From NCBI GenBank assembly GCA_963707575.1, contig OY970171.1, positions 2,604,001 through 2,668,000 on the forward strand: a stretch of 64,000 nt of DNA, given 5' to 3'. The translations under genes were made by a program, and so were the position numbers. Each line of letters starts with the position of its first letter. Position 1 is the first letter of the stretch. Positions 33,376-40,924 of the stretch are shown here, piece by piece. This DNA comes from Gaiellasilicea sp963707575. Its GTDB lineage: Bacteria; Actinomycetota; Thermoleophilia; Gaiellales; Gaiellaceae. The notes beneath the pieces were generated by a model, which was given only the letters and a program-made list of their open reading frames with translations, made no database searches and had not been told where the DNA came from.

Positions 33376-33923
33376 ATGCGCTCTGGCGATCGGGACGCTG
33401 CGCTGCTTCGTGATTGACGTCGAAGACCATGCGGTCGGCGCCGCGTTCCGGTCCGAGGTGACGGGGATTCCACCGATCTCGTCCGCCTGGCCCGACCGCT
33501 TCGCCTATCTCGGCTACGAGGACGAGAAGACCTGGAAGCACGAGATCATCGTCCACCGAGTGCCGACGGCGAAGAGGTCGGACTCCGGCGCGGTCGATGC
33601 GTCACGGCGGCTCGATCCGGGGGCGAACCGCGCGCACCTCGACATCACCGTCGAAGACGTCGACGCCGCGATCGCGCAGATCGAAACGATCGGCGGTCGA
33701 CCGAAGTACCCGGCAACGGTGTACCCCGTGCCGCATGCGTACGAAGGCGCTCGGCCACTGATCGACTGGGCGGTGATGCAGGACCCGTTCGGCAACGAGT
33801 TCTGCCTCGTCCGCGAGCTCACACGCCGCGAGCGCGAGGCCTTGGCGGTCGCGGCGGAGCGGGGGCCCGGCCGAGGACGCGCACTGGCGCGTCGTCGCCC
33901 GCAACGCATCACGCGGCGGCTGA
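33376..33923 (+). pseudogene. VOC/glyoxalase-like protein with two frame breaks
   Basis: The core LRCFVIDVEDHAVGAAFRSE, WPDRFAYLGYEDEKTWKHEI, NRAHLDITVEDVDAAIAQIE and MQDPFGNEFCLVRELT is a Glyoxalase_6-type VOC domain. The only near ATG (33376) is one base out of frame; removing one C (ATG C GCT) joins it. Near the end, a G5 run (33861-33865) shifts the frame: with four Gs the protein ends PAEDAHWRVVARNASRGG at the TGA 33921-33923, a normal family tail. Two indels in one 180-residue gene may be assembly errors or genuine decay. Confidence 0.7.
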
Positions 33924-33968
33924 GAACCCGCCCCGGTGCGTCATTCTGCTCGTTCGTCAGAATGGGGC

Positions 33969-34319
33969 ATGGCTTCCTACGCCGTCAACGATCGCGCTGT
34001 TCAACGGGCTCGTAAGGCGATCGCAGCTCGCCAATATGTTCTCGACAGCGACTGGGGCGACGTCCAGCCCACCGCCGCAGACGAGAACGACTTCCTGGAG
34101 AAGCACTCATGGGAAGAGTACGGCGAGTGGCATCTTGGCTTGACGGCTGGGGCGGCCGACGACACGAAAGCCAGATACGCCTTTGTCTACGGCGACTTCC
34201 GCCGGATTCACCGCAGTGGCCTGATCGCCTGCGTCTACCGGGCCGCGGAGTGGCGTCACAAGCAGGTCGAGCTCGCGGCTCACGAGCTGCTGCAGCTTCT
34301 CGACAAGACGAGCGCCTGA
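33969..34319 (+). CDS. Conserved hypothetical protein, 116 aa
   Basis: Begins MASYAVNDRAVQRARKAIAA and contains YVLDSDWGDVQPTAADENDF, HSWEEYGEWHLGLTAGA, RYAFVYGDFRRIHRSGLIAC and YRAAEWRHKQVELAAHELLQ. I recognise it as a widespread actinobacterial conserved hypothetical family of this length; function unknown. It lacks a signal peptide and membrane segments, so it is cytoplasmic. Confidence 0.85.
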   Translation: MASYAVNDRAVQRARKAIAARQYVLDSDWGDVQPTAADENDFLEKHSWEEYGEWHLGLTAGAADDTKARYAFVYGDFRRIHRSGLIACVYRAAEWRHKQVELAAHELLQLLDKTSA

Positions 34320-34346
34320 CTCAACGGGCCAAGCTCCGGGTTGCAG

Positions 34347-34541
34347 CTACCGAGGTCCGAACTCGCGGCAGGCGCACTCCGGGCAGTAGAACGCGAGCCT
34401 CGGCGGCTCGTCGGTCTCGGGATCGTCCGCACGGTAAGCCCGCCAGCCCCGCGCCGACGCGCTGCTGACCCGGGGGCACTCAGCGCATGGGAGCACATGC
34501 ACTGTGCCGGTCGTGAAGGGGTCGCTCGCCATTCCCTCCAT
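34347..34541 (-). CDS. Small zinc-ribbon protein
   Basis: 64 residues with two CxxC knuckles (LPCAECPRV and FYCPECACREFG) about 35 residues apart, typical of a single zinc ribbon. No other domain. The ATG at 34541 is followed by another in-frame ATG at 34532. It could bind nucleic acid or a partner protein; nothing in the context decides. Confidence 0.65.
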   Translation of the reverse strand: MEGMASDPFTTGTVHVLPCAECPRVSSASARGWRAYRADDPETDEPPRLAFYCPECACREFGPR

Positions 34542-34584
34542 GATCGTGTTCGCTCGACGATTCCGTACTGCCCAAAGGGGCGGG

Positions 34585-34893
34585 TTACCGGGTCAGGTCG
34601 GTCAGTACCTGCAGCGCTGATGCGGGCCGGCGCGGCAGCGCCTGAAGCGCGGCCGCTGCGAGCTGAACATCGCCGAGGCGAAGATCGTCGCTCTCGAGCG
34701 CCAGGCGCGCGAGCCAGCGCACCGCCGCCTTGTCGTACTTTGGGGAATCCGCGGCCGCATACAGGGCGAGGAGGCCGAGCGCGTCTCGAAGGGAGACGTA
34801 CCCCAGTTCGCGAGCTGCGAGCTCGGCCCCGAAGACGTGTCGCCGCTCGACGGCGCGGCGGTAGCGGGTGAGGGCGGAACCCTGCGCGGTCAC
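34585..34893 (-). CDS. Conserved hypothetical helical protein, 102 aa
   Basis: Helical, Ala/Leu-rich cytoplasmic protein: TRYRRAVERRHVFGAELAAR, LGYVSLRDALGLLALYAAAD, YDKAAVRWLARLALESDDLR. The family occurs in Actinobacteria without known function. The N-terminal coding sequence has a partial duplicate 2.3 kb upstream (32487-32554), a sign of local rearrangement. Confidence 0.72.
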   Translation of the reverse strand: MTAQGSALTRYRRAVERRHVFGAELAARELGYVSLRDALGLLALYAAADSPKYDKAAVRWLARLALESDDLRLGDVQLAAAALQALPRRPASALQVLTDLTR

Positions 34894-35255
34894 GAACTGA
34901 TGTTCGCATGCTCGAGGCTCCTTGCTCCTTACTTGCTCTTGGGAGATGAGCGTGGCATTAGAACCGGATCAGCCGCGATCCCGCGACAGGTCGCCACCCG
35001 AATTGGCGATGGCGTCTCAGATCCACTCTGATCGTCAACGGTTCCGCTGGCGCGCACCGCTGCGGTCTTGACGCCCGTCGAAGCGAGGGGGAAGGGCGAG
35101 CAACACCGTGCCGCCGCGAGCGCTGCCTTCAGTGCGGACGCTCGTGGTCACGATCGCCTTGGGAGGCCGCACTCCCACGGGCGCGCGCGCCCTTGAACGA
35201 GCATCCAAGCTCTGGGGACAATCAGCGCGGGTGGTGGCGCGTGTCGGCGCGCTAC
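34894..35255. other. Intergenic stretch, no gene supported
   Basis: 362 bp between two minus-strand genes. Open frames here are short and lack plausible starts or recognisable products. No hairpin with T-tract and no clear repeat were seen. Confidence 0.5.
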
Positions 35256-36209
35256 CTACCGTCTCCTCACGTCATGCCCCCGTGGGCGAGCTCGATCGAG
35301 AGCGATGACTTGGAATTCTGCTGTCGAGGGGTTCGGGATGCCGAACCGGGCGTTCGGGAGGTACAGTCGGCGACCCAACCGGTCGATGGTCGTCGGCACA
35401 GAGAAGGCCGGGTGGGTCAAGTGCTGAACGACCGTCCCCGACTCAAGGTCGTGGTCCAGTCGGATCACGGCGACGCGGTTGAGCTGATTCTGGACGACGT
35501 AGAGCGTTCTGCCTTCTAGCAGCAAGCCGTCGCCGTTCATCACGTCGCTGCCGCCGAGTTCGATCCGGTCGGCCACGCCCGTTTTCGGGTCGATCGCGAA
35601 CAGCGTCGCGGTGTTGGTCTGAACCGCGATCAGCGTCTTTCCGTTGGCGGTCGCCTCGATCCCGTTAAGGTTGAAGCCGGGCTGGTGCACGTAGTCGCCG
35701 GAGAGCGCAATCGTCTCGATTTCGGTGGCAGCCGGCAGGGCGCCATGGCGTCCGAGCGGCAGCCGATAGAGCCACGGACGCTGGGAATCGGTGAAGTAGA
35801 CCGCGTCTTTCGTCAGCACGGCGTCGTTGATGAACCTCGGCGCCGTGGGATTAAGCAGATACTCGGCCAGCGGAGCGCCACTCTCGGCGTCATAGACATA
35901 CGCTGCGCCGGTTCCTCCGCCGGCGACGAACAAACGCCCCCCACGGCGGTCGTACTCGAGGCCGGTTGCCGATCGTCCTGGCGGCGGTTGCACGAGCGTG
36001 AAGCTGTCGCCGGTGCGCGCGTCGATCTGACGGACAGCTCCCGTCGGGATCGACCCGACGTAGAGAGTGTGGTGCCGGCCGGACTCAATGCCTTCCGGCT
36101 GCCAGCCGTTCGGCAGTGGAATCACATCGGGATAGGACTTGGCCGCCGCGGCCGCAACGATGCTTAGTGCGACGGCGCCGACGAGGGCGGTCAGGCGAGT
36201 GCGAGTCAT
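35256..36209 (-). CDS. Secreted SMP-30/NHL-like beta-propeller protein
   Basis: 317 residues; ATG at 36209 preceded by GGAGGAG. Signal peptide to about AAAAA-KSYPD. Repeats such as GIESGRHHTLYVGSIPTGAV, GLEYDRRGGRLFVAGG, APRFINDAVLTKDAVYFTDS and NLNGIEATANGKTLIAVQTN fit the gluconolactonase-like six-blade propeller family. FINDAV and NLNGIE supply the metal-binding Asn residues. It may be a lactonase; the substrate is unknown. Confidence 0.82.
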   Translation of the reverse strand: MTRTRLTALVGAVALSIVAAAAAKSYPDVIPLPNGWQPEGIESGRHHTLYVGSIPTGAVRQIDARTGDSFTLVQPPPGRSATGLEYDRRGGRLFVAGGGTGAAYVYDAESGAPLAEYLLNPTAPRFINDAVLTKDAVYFTDSQRPWLYRLPLGRHGALPAATEIETIALSGDYVHQPGFNLNGIEATANGKTLIAVQTNTATLFAIDPKTGVADRIELGGSDVMNGDGLLLEGRTLYVVQNQLNRVAVIRLDHDLESGTVVQHLTHPAFSVPTTIDRLGRRLYLPNARFGIPNPSTAEFQVIALDRARPRGHDVRRR

Positions 36210-36258
36210 TGGATCTCCTCCGTCGAGGTGAACTCGGCTGTGACGTGGCGGACTCTTC

Positions 36259-36408
36259 TCAGCGGCCCGCCGGGTCGAACGGCTTCTGCTCCAGCCAGTC
36301 GTCCGGAATGCTTTCCGGAAGCTTCTCAGTGTCGGTCTCGCTCGGGGGCGCGGTCTCCGGCGCCTCGTCGTTGGACTCGGACTGGGACTCGGAGTCGGGC
36401 TCGCTCAT
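36259..36408 (-). CDS. Small acidic protein, 49 aa
   Basis: The ATG at 36408 overlaps the stop of the cupredoxin gene (ATGA), strong support for translation. The product is very acidic and Ser/Pro-rich (MSEPDSESQSESNDEAPETA) and ends DDWLEQKPFDPAGR. No export signal. It might act as a disordered partner; there is no known family. Confidence 0.55.
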   Translation of the reverse strand: MSEPDSESQSESNDEAPETAPPSETDTEKLPESIPDDWLEQKPFDPAGR

Positions 36409-36776
36409 CGCACCAGCACCGTCTTCTTCATCCCGAGCGTAGCGTGGCCCGGGACGGTACAGAGATACGTGTAGCGAACGCCCTTCTTGAGCGTCACTGT
36501 GATCGTCTGGCGCTGGCCGGGGTTCAGGATCCGGGTCTTCCAAGACTTGGCTTTGTTGCCAATCTTGAAGTCGTGCGTCGCCTGGCCACGATTGATGACG
36601 GTCAGCGTCTGCTTCCCGGCCTTCAGTTGCAGGGGAAGAAGCTTGTATTTGAAGTCGAGCGCCGTGACCGTGTACTTCGCGCTGCTGGTGCCAAACGCTG
36701 CGGGAGCAAGCGCGGTGAGCGCGACCGTGAGCACGAGCGGCAACACCCCGAGGACGAACCACCGACGTCGCATCAT
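36405..36776 (-). CDS. Secreted cupredoxin (plastocyanin-like)
   Basis: About 124 residues: signal peptide, then one cupredoxin domain with the full type 1 copper set His68 (ATHDF), Cys106 (TYLCTVPG), His111 (GHATLGM) and Met116. It should carry single electrons outside the membrane. It is divergently transcribed from the gluconate-2-dehydrogenase-like/GMC operon, so it may take electrons from that enzyme. The second of two adjacent ATGs could also be the start. Confidence 0.88.
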   Translation of the reverse strand: MMRRRWFVLGVLPLVLTVALTALAPAAFGTSSAKYTVTALDFKYKLLPLQLKAGKQTLTVINRGQATHDFKIGNKAKSWKTRILNPGQRQTITVTLKKGVRYTYLCTVPGHATLGMKKTVLVR

Positions 36777-36884
36777 GACCACCCCTCAGTTCGTTGACGA
36801 TCCGAATCTATCTGCTTTTCAAGACATTGCAACATCTGTGTCAAGTGTACTAAAGTCGACTTTCACCCAGTGATCGGAGGATCA
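36777..36884. promoter_or_regulatory. Divergent promoter region, cupredoxin versus GMC operon
   Basis: 108 bp, AT-richer than its flanks. Minus strand: TTGACA (complement of 36838-36843) with TGAAAA 17 nt on. Plus strand: TTGCAA (36827-36832), 17-nt spacer, CTAAAG. GGAGG sits 4 nt before the ATG at 36885. The hexamers are weak matches, so exact start points are uncertain. Confidence 0.4.
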
Positions 36885-37604
36885 ATGGATTGCTCAGGGG
36901 AGGACAAGGCCCCTTCTACGCCTCTCTCGCGTAGTGAGCTCCTCAAGCGGGCGGGCGTGGCAGGGGCAGCCGCAGCCGTACCCGCAGCGCTGGCCCCCGA
37001 TGCGGCGCAGGCAAAGGCGGAGCTCGCTGAGCTCAAGCAGATGAAAGCGCTCTCGCCGAGCGACGCCGCGACGATCGCGGCCTTTTGCGAACGCCTGATT
37101 CCATCGGACAAGACGGGTCCTGGAGCAAAAGAGGCGAACGTTGTTCGCTACATCGACCGGGCTCTGGCAGGTGATCTGAGAGCTTTCAGGCCGGCGTATG
37201 TGGCAGCGATCGCTGCGATCAACTCCTACTCTCGGTCCAGACACGGCGCCGCGTTTGCAGCGCTCTCGCCGGACAAGCAGGACGCCGTGATGAACGACAT
37301 GGACCTCAACCGGACGACGACGCAGGATCCGAGCGTCGAGCGAGCGGCCGGCGCGTCGACAGCGGATTTCCTTCCCAACGCCAAGGCCGTGTTCGAGATG
37401 ATCCGGACGCACGCCATGCAGGGCATGTTCGGCGACCCGGAGCATGGGGGCAACGTCAAGTTCGTGGGTTGGAAGCTGGTGCGCTTCCCAGGGCCACGGC
37501 TTGTGATCTCCGCGCGAGACCAGCGACTGAACGTCGTCCCGAAGGCAGACCTCAAGTCAACGTATTCGATCCCGCTCTTCCGAGCTGGCGCGAGGAGGAA
37601 CTGA
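36885..37604 (+). CDS. Gluconate 2-dehydrogenase subunit 3-like protein
   Basis: 239 residues; ATG 36885 with GGAGG. The N-terminal region LSRSELLKRAGVAGAAAAVP is a Tat-like leader with a weakened twin-Arg. The body matches the small gamma subunit of membrane gluconate/sorbitol dehydrogenases: SPSDAATIAAFCERLIPSDK, VVRYIDRALAGDLRAFRPAY and a C-terminal MFGDPEHGGNVKFVGWKLVR. It helps export and assemble the FAD subunit encoded 1 bp downstream. Confidence 0.88.
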   Translation: MDCSGEDKAPSTPLSRSELLKRAGVAGAAAAVPAALAPDAAQAKAELAELKQMKALSPSDAATIAAFCERLIPSDKTGPGAKEANVVRYIDRALAGDLRAFRPAYVAAIAAINSYSRSRHGAAFAALSPDKQDAVMNDMDLNRTTTQDPSVERAAGASTADFLPNAKAVFEMIRTHAMQGMFGDPEHGGNVKFVGWKLVRFPGPRLVISARDQRLNVVPKADLKSTYSIPLFRAGARRN

Positions 37605-37605
37605 C

Positions 37606-39303
37606 ATGCCCGAGATGCTGCCGCCGGTAGACGTCGTCGTGGTGGGAACGGGCGCGGCCGGTGGTACGGCTGTCTGGCCGCTCGCGAATGCCGGGATGAA
37701 AGTCGTCGCCATAGAGGCCGGGCCACGTGCAACCGTCAAGGACTACCCGTTCGACGAGATCAAGAACGACGTCCGGGACTCGTGGGGGAGATTCAAGGCG
37801 AACCATGAGGTTCCCACGACACGGCCTAACTCGCGCGTGCCGGCCACACGCCCACTCGGCGCGGTGGGGCCGATGATGAATGCGGTCGGCGGCACGTCGA
37901 TTCACTGGATGACCCAGAGCTGGCGGTTCTCGCCGTGGAACTTCAAGACGGCCTCGGAGTCGCGAAAGCGATACGGGCCGAACGCGATCCCGGCCGATTC
38001 GACCTCGATCGATTGGCCCTTCGACTACGCCGAGCTCGAGCCGTACTACGACAAGCATGAGTACCTCGTCGGGGTCTCGGGGCAGCACGGCAATCTCAAG
38101 GGTGTCCTCGACCAGCGCGGGAACATCTTCGAGGGGCCGCGCAGACGCAAGTACCCGCTGCCGGCACTGCGTCGCAGCGGCTTCACGGACATGATGTCGA
38201 GCGCGGCGAAATCGCTGGGTTGGCATCCGTATCCGGGCCCCGCGGGAATCCGGTCTCAGGCGTACCGTGGTAAGGCCGGCTGCACGTACTGCGGATTCTG
38301 CGGGTGGACCGGTTGCTACACGGATGCAAAGGTGCAGACGAACGTCGACTACATCCCGCTCGCCGAGAAGACGAAGAACCTGAAGATCGTCCCGATGGCG
38401 AATGCGCTCAGCGTCGAGGTGAATGCGCAAGGCCTCGCCTCGGGCGTGCTCTACTTGAAGGGCAATCGAGAGTACTTCCAGCCGGCGAAGGTCGTGCTGC
38501 TCGCGGGTTACACCTACGAGAACGTCCGTCTCCTGCTGCTGTCGACGTCCGTGGCCTATCCGAACGGACTCTCCAACAATCACGGCCAGGTCGGGAAGCA
38601 CTACATCGCCCACGGCCTCGGTTCGGCCGGCGCCACGGGCTGGTTCCCGGGCAAGCGGTTGAACCGCTACAGCGGCACGCTGGGTCAGTTCACCGCGGTG
38701 GACAACCTCGACGCCGACAACTTCGATCACACCGGCCTCGGGTTCATCGGGGGCGGTATGGCCAGTGCGACGATGGAGGCAAAGCCAATCGGGACCGCGA
38801 ACTCCACTCCGCCGAGCGTCCCACGCTGGGGCTCGGCTTGGAAGGAGTGGCTGGCCAAGAATGCCGACTCGGTGGCCGGTGTCGGGGCACAACTCGAGGT
38901 TCTGTCGTACGAAGACAACTACCTCGACCTCGACCCAGGCGTTCGTGACCCACTCGGCCGACCGGTGATCCGGATCACGAACGACTACCACGAGAACGAG
39001 CGGCGCCTCTCCGACTACATCCAGAAAAAGAACGTGGAGTGGCTGAAGGCCGCGGGTGCCGCCGAAGTCTGGACCGCGGCACCAGGAGCGCGTTCCTTGA
39101 GCACGCACGCCTACGGCGGAACGAGGATGGGCGACGACCCGAATATCAACGTCGTGAATCGGTGGGGCATGTCGCATGAGGTACCGAACCTCGGCATTCT
39201 CGGCGGCTCAACCTTCCCAAGCTCGGCCGGCCGGAACCCGACCCAGACGATTCAGGCAACGGCATGGCGAACCGCCGATCACGTGGTGAGAACATCCAAG
39301 TGA
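37606..39303 (+). CDS. GMC-family FAD dehydrogenase (gluconate 2-dehydrogenase-like large subunit)
   Basis: 565 residues. FAD motif VVVGTGAAGGTAVWPLANAG (11-30), GMC-type GAVGPMMNAVGGTSIHWMTQ, a Cys-rich segment CTYCGFCGWTGCYTDAK resembling the cluster-binding loop of sugar dehydrogenases, and the C-terminal GGSTFPSSAGRNPTQTIQAT with the expected His-Asn/Asn pair nearby (STHAYGGTRMG). It likely oxidises a polyol, sugar or gluconate outside the membrane with the upstream subunit 3. No cytochrome subunit follows; the divergent cupredoxin could substitute as acceptor. Confidence 0.9.
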   Translation: MPEMLPPVDVVVVGTGAAGGTAVWPLANAGMKVVAIEAGPRATVKDYPFDEIKNDVRDSWGRFKANHEVPTTRPNSRVPATRPLGAVGPMMNAVGGTSIHWMTQSWRFSPWNFKTASESRKRYGPNAIPADSTSIDWPFDYAELEPYYDKHEYLVGVSGQHGNLKGVLDQRGNIFEGPRRRKYPLPALRRSGFTDMMSSAAKSLGWHPYPGPAGIRSQAYRGKAGCTYCGFCGWTGCYTDAKVQTNVDYIPLAEKTKNLKIVPMANALSVEVNAQGLASGVLYLKGNREYFQPAKVVLLAGYTYENVRLLLLSTSVAYPNGLSNNHGQVGKHYIAHGLGSAGATGWFPGKRLNRYSGTLGQFTAVDNLDADNFDHTGLGFIGGGMASATMEAKPIGTANSTPPSVPRWGSAWKEWLAKNADSVAGVGAQLEVLSYEDNYLDLDPGVRDPLGRPVIRITNDYHENERRLSDYIQKKNVEWLKAAGAAEVWTAAPGARSLSTHAYGGTRMGDDPNINVVNRWGMSHEVPNLGILGGSTFPSSAGRNPTQTIQATAWRTADHVVRTSK

Positions 39304-39316
39304 GAAGTTGGATACA

Positions 39317-39347
39317 AGGCCGGGCGGAGGCCGTCCCCGCCCGGCCT
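39317..39347 (+). terminator. Terminator hairpin after the GMC operon
   Basis: AGGCCGGGCGG (39317-39327), 9-nt loop, exact complement CCGCCCGGCCT (39337-39347); 14 bp after the stop. No T-tract. Confidence 0.7.
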
Positions 39348-39416
39348 CGTGCCATGAGAGGCGAGCCTCGGAACCCCGTCTCTCCTCTCGCCATCTCGCC
39401 GCCGCAGCGCTAGCCC

Positions 39417-39650
39417 ATGGCTGTCACCGAAGTCATGCACAATCCGAACCAGGCGGATATCCCCGACCGCCAGGAACAGCGCATCCTTTCGCGGGGCGGC
39501 CCGTGCCTCGTCTGCGGCGAATGGATCGAGCCCGAGACGAAGGACGCGTACCGCTTGCTCGTCTCGAACCCGCCGCGCCAGGCCGAATACACATGCCACG
39601 AGGCATGCTTCGAAGGGGTGAAGCACACCGCGCTACCCAGCCCCAGCTGA
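39417..39650 (+). CDS. Small putative zinc-binding protein, 77 aa
   Basis: Contains CLVCGEWIEPETKDAYRLLV and, about 30 residues on, YTCHEACFEGVKH, giving a CxxC...CHxxC pattern that could bind one zinc. No leader. Function unknown. ATG at 39417; a TAG lies directly upstream. Confidence 0.6.
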   Translation: MAVTEVMHNPNQADIPDRQEQRILSRGGPCLVCGEWIEPETKDAYRLLVSNPPRQAEYTCHEACFEGVKHTALPSPS

Positions 39651-39680
39651 CTGGGCGAAGGCGCGAGTTACGCTCTCCGC

Positions 39681-40061
39681 GTGGCCGCGTTCGAGGCGAT
39701 CGGGATCACGACCTCCGACCTAAGCGCGTCGCTCCGCTTCTACGGCCTCCTCGGGGTCACGGTCCCGGACGCCGACGAGGACCACGTGGAGGCTCAGGTG
39801 CCCGGAGGGGTGCGTCTGATGTGGGACACCGAGGAACTGATCAGACAGATCGAGCCGGACTTGCCGAGCCCGGTTCGTCAGCGGGTGGTGCTCGCCTTCC
39901 GCTGTGCGGATCCCGCCGACGTCGATGCGGCCTACGCGCGCGTCGTCGACGCCGGGTTCGAAGGCAAGGCGGAGCCCTGGGACGCGTTCTGGGGGCAGCG
40001 CTTCGCCTATCTCCGCGACCCGGACGGGAACACTGTCGCCCTGTTCGCGCCACTCGGCTAG
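39681..40061 (+). CDS. VOC family (glyoxalase/bleomycin-resistance-like) protein
   Basis: 126 residues, GTG start. One complete VOC unit: FEAIGITTSDLSASLRFYGL, LGVTVPDADEDHVEAQVPGG, VDAAYARVVDAGFEGKAEPW and QRFAYLRDPDGNTVALFAPL. Members bind metals or sequester drugs such as bleomycin; the ligand cannot be inferred here. Confidence 0.88.
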   Translation: MAAFEAIGITTSDLSASLRFYGLLGVTVPDADEDHVEAQVPGGVRLMWDTEELIRQIEPDLPSPVRQRVVLAFRCADPADVDAAYARVVDAGFEGKAEPWDAFWGQRFAYLRDPDGNTVALFAPLG

Positions 40062-40171
40062 CCGCCCGTCAGGCTCAGTCCTCGGCAAGCCCCGCGGCGA
40101 ACTGTTTTGTCGTTGTGAGCGGGCCGCCCACCTGAAACCCCGACCGACGCGGGGCTTACGATTCACGAGTC

Positions 40172-40903
40172 ATGGCGGCGGATGCTCATGAAGACGCCGC
40201 GGCGTACGGCGACGCCATCGCCGACATCTACGACGAGCGCGCGCCCGCGGCGACAGCGGCGGAGATCGAGTTCTTGGCCGCGCTGGCTGACGGCGGTCGG
40301 GTGCTCGAACTCGGGATCGGAACCGGACGCGTCGCTGTGCCACTCGCCGCGCGGGGCCTGGAGGTTCACGGAATCGAGGCGTCGGAGCGCCTCGTCGCAC
40401 GGCTGCGAGCGAAACCCGAGGCGGCCAGTATCACGGTGGCGATCGGCGACATCCGCGCCGTCGAGCCGGACGGCGAGTTCGCGCTCATCTACGCGATCTA
40501 CGACACGTTCTCGATGCTGCCGTCGCAGCAGGATCAACTGTCCTGCTTCCAAATGGTTTCTGCCCATCTCCGACAGGGCGGCTTCTTCGTGATCGAGCAG
40601 AAGAACCCGGTGCGTCTGTTCGATGCCCCTCCGGTGCAGATGCTCGCGAGCGAAGGGGACGCCGTGTGGCTGGCGGCGACCCGACACGACCCGGTCGCGC
40701 AGTCGTTCGAGCAGGCACAGGTTCAGATCGGGCGGAATCAAACGCGTGTGTATCCCGTGCGAGGACGCTACGCCTGGCCGTCGGAACTGGACTTGATGGC
40801 GGGGATGACGGGGCTGCGGTTGCGCGAGCGATGCGGCGACTGGGAACGGCAAGCCTTCGCGGCATCGAGCCAGCGGTTCGTCTCGGTCTACGGGACGAGC
40901 TGA
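40172..40903 (+). CDS. Class I SAM-dependent methyltransferase
   Basis: 243 residues. Motif I VLELGIGTGRVAVPLAARGL (about 44-63), motif II GIEASERLVARLRAKP, and ALIYAIYDTFSMLPSQQDQL as motif IV. Starts MAADAHEDAAAYGDAIADIY, the usual lead of the Methyltransf_25-type group. Acceptor unknown. Stands alone. Confidence 0.9.
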   Translation: MAADAHEDAAAYGDAIADIYDERAPAATAAEIEFLAALADGGRVLELGIGTGRVAVPLAARGLEVHGIEASERLVARLRAKPEAASITVAIGDIRAVEPDGEFALIYAIYDTFSMLPSQQDQLSCFQMVSAHLRQGGFFVIEQKNPVRLFDAPPVQMLASEGDAVWLAATRHDPVAQSFEQAQVQIGRNQTRVYPVRGRYAWPSELDLMAGMTGLRLRERCGDWERQAFAASSQRFVSVYGTS

Positions 40904-40924
40904 GGGCTGCAGTCGAGCGGCGGC

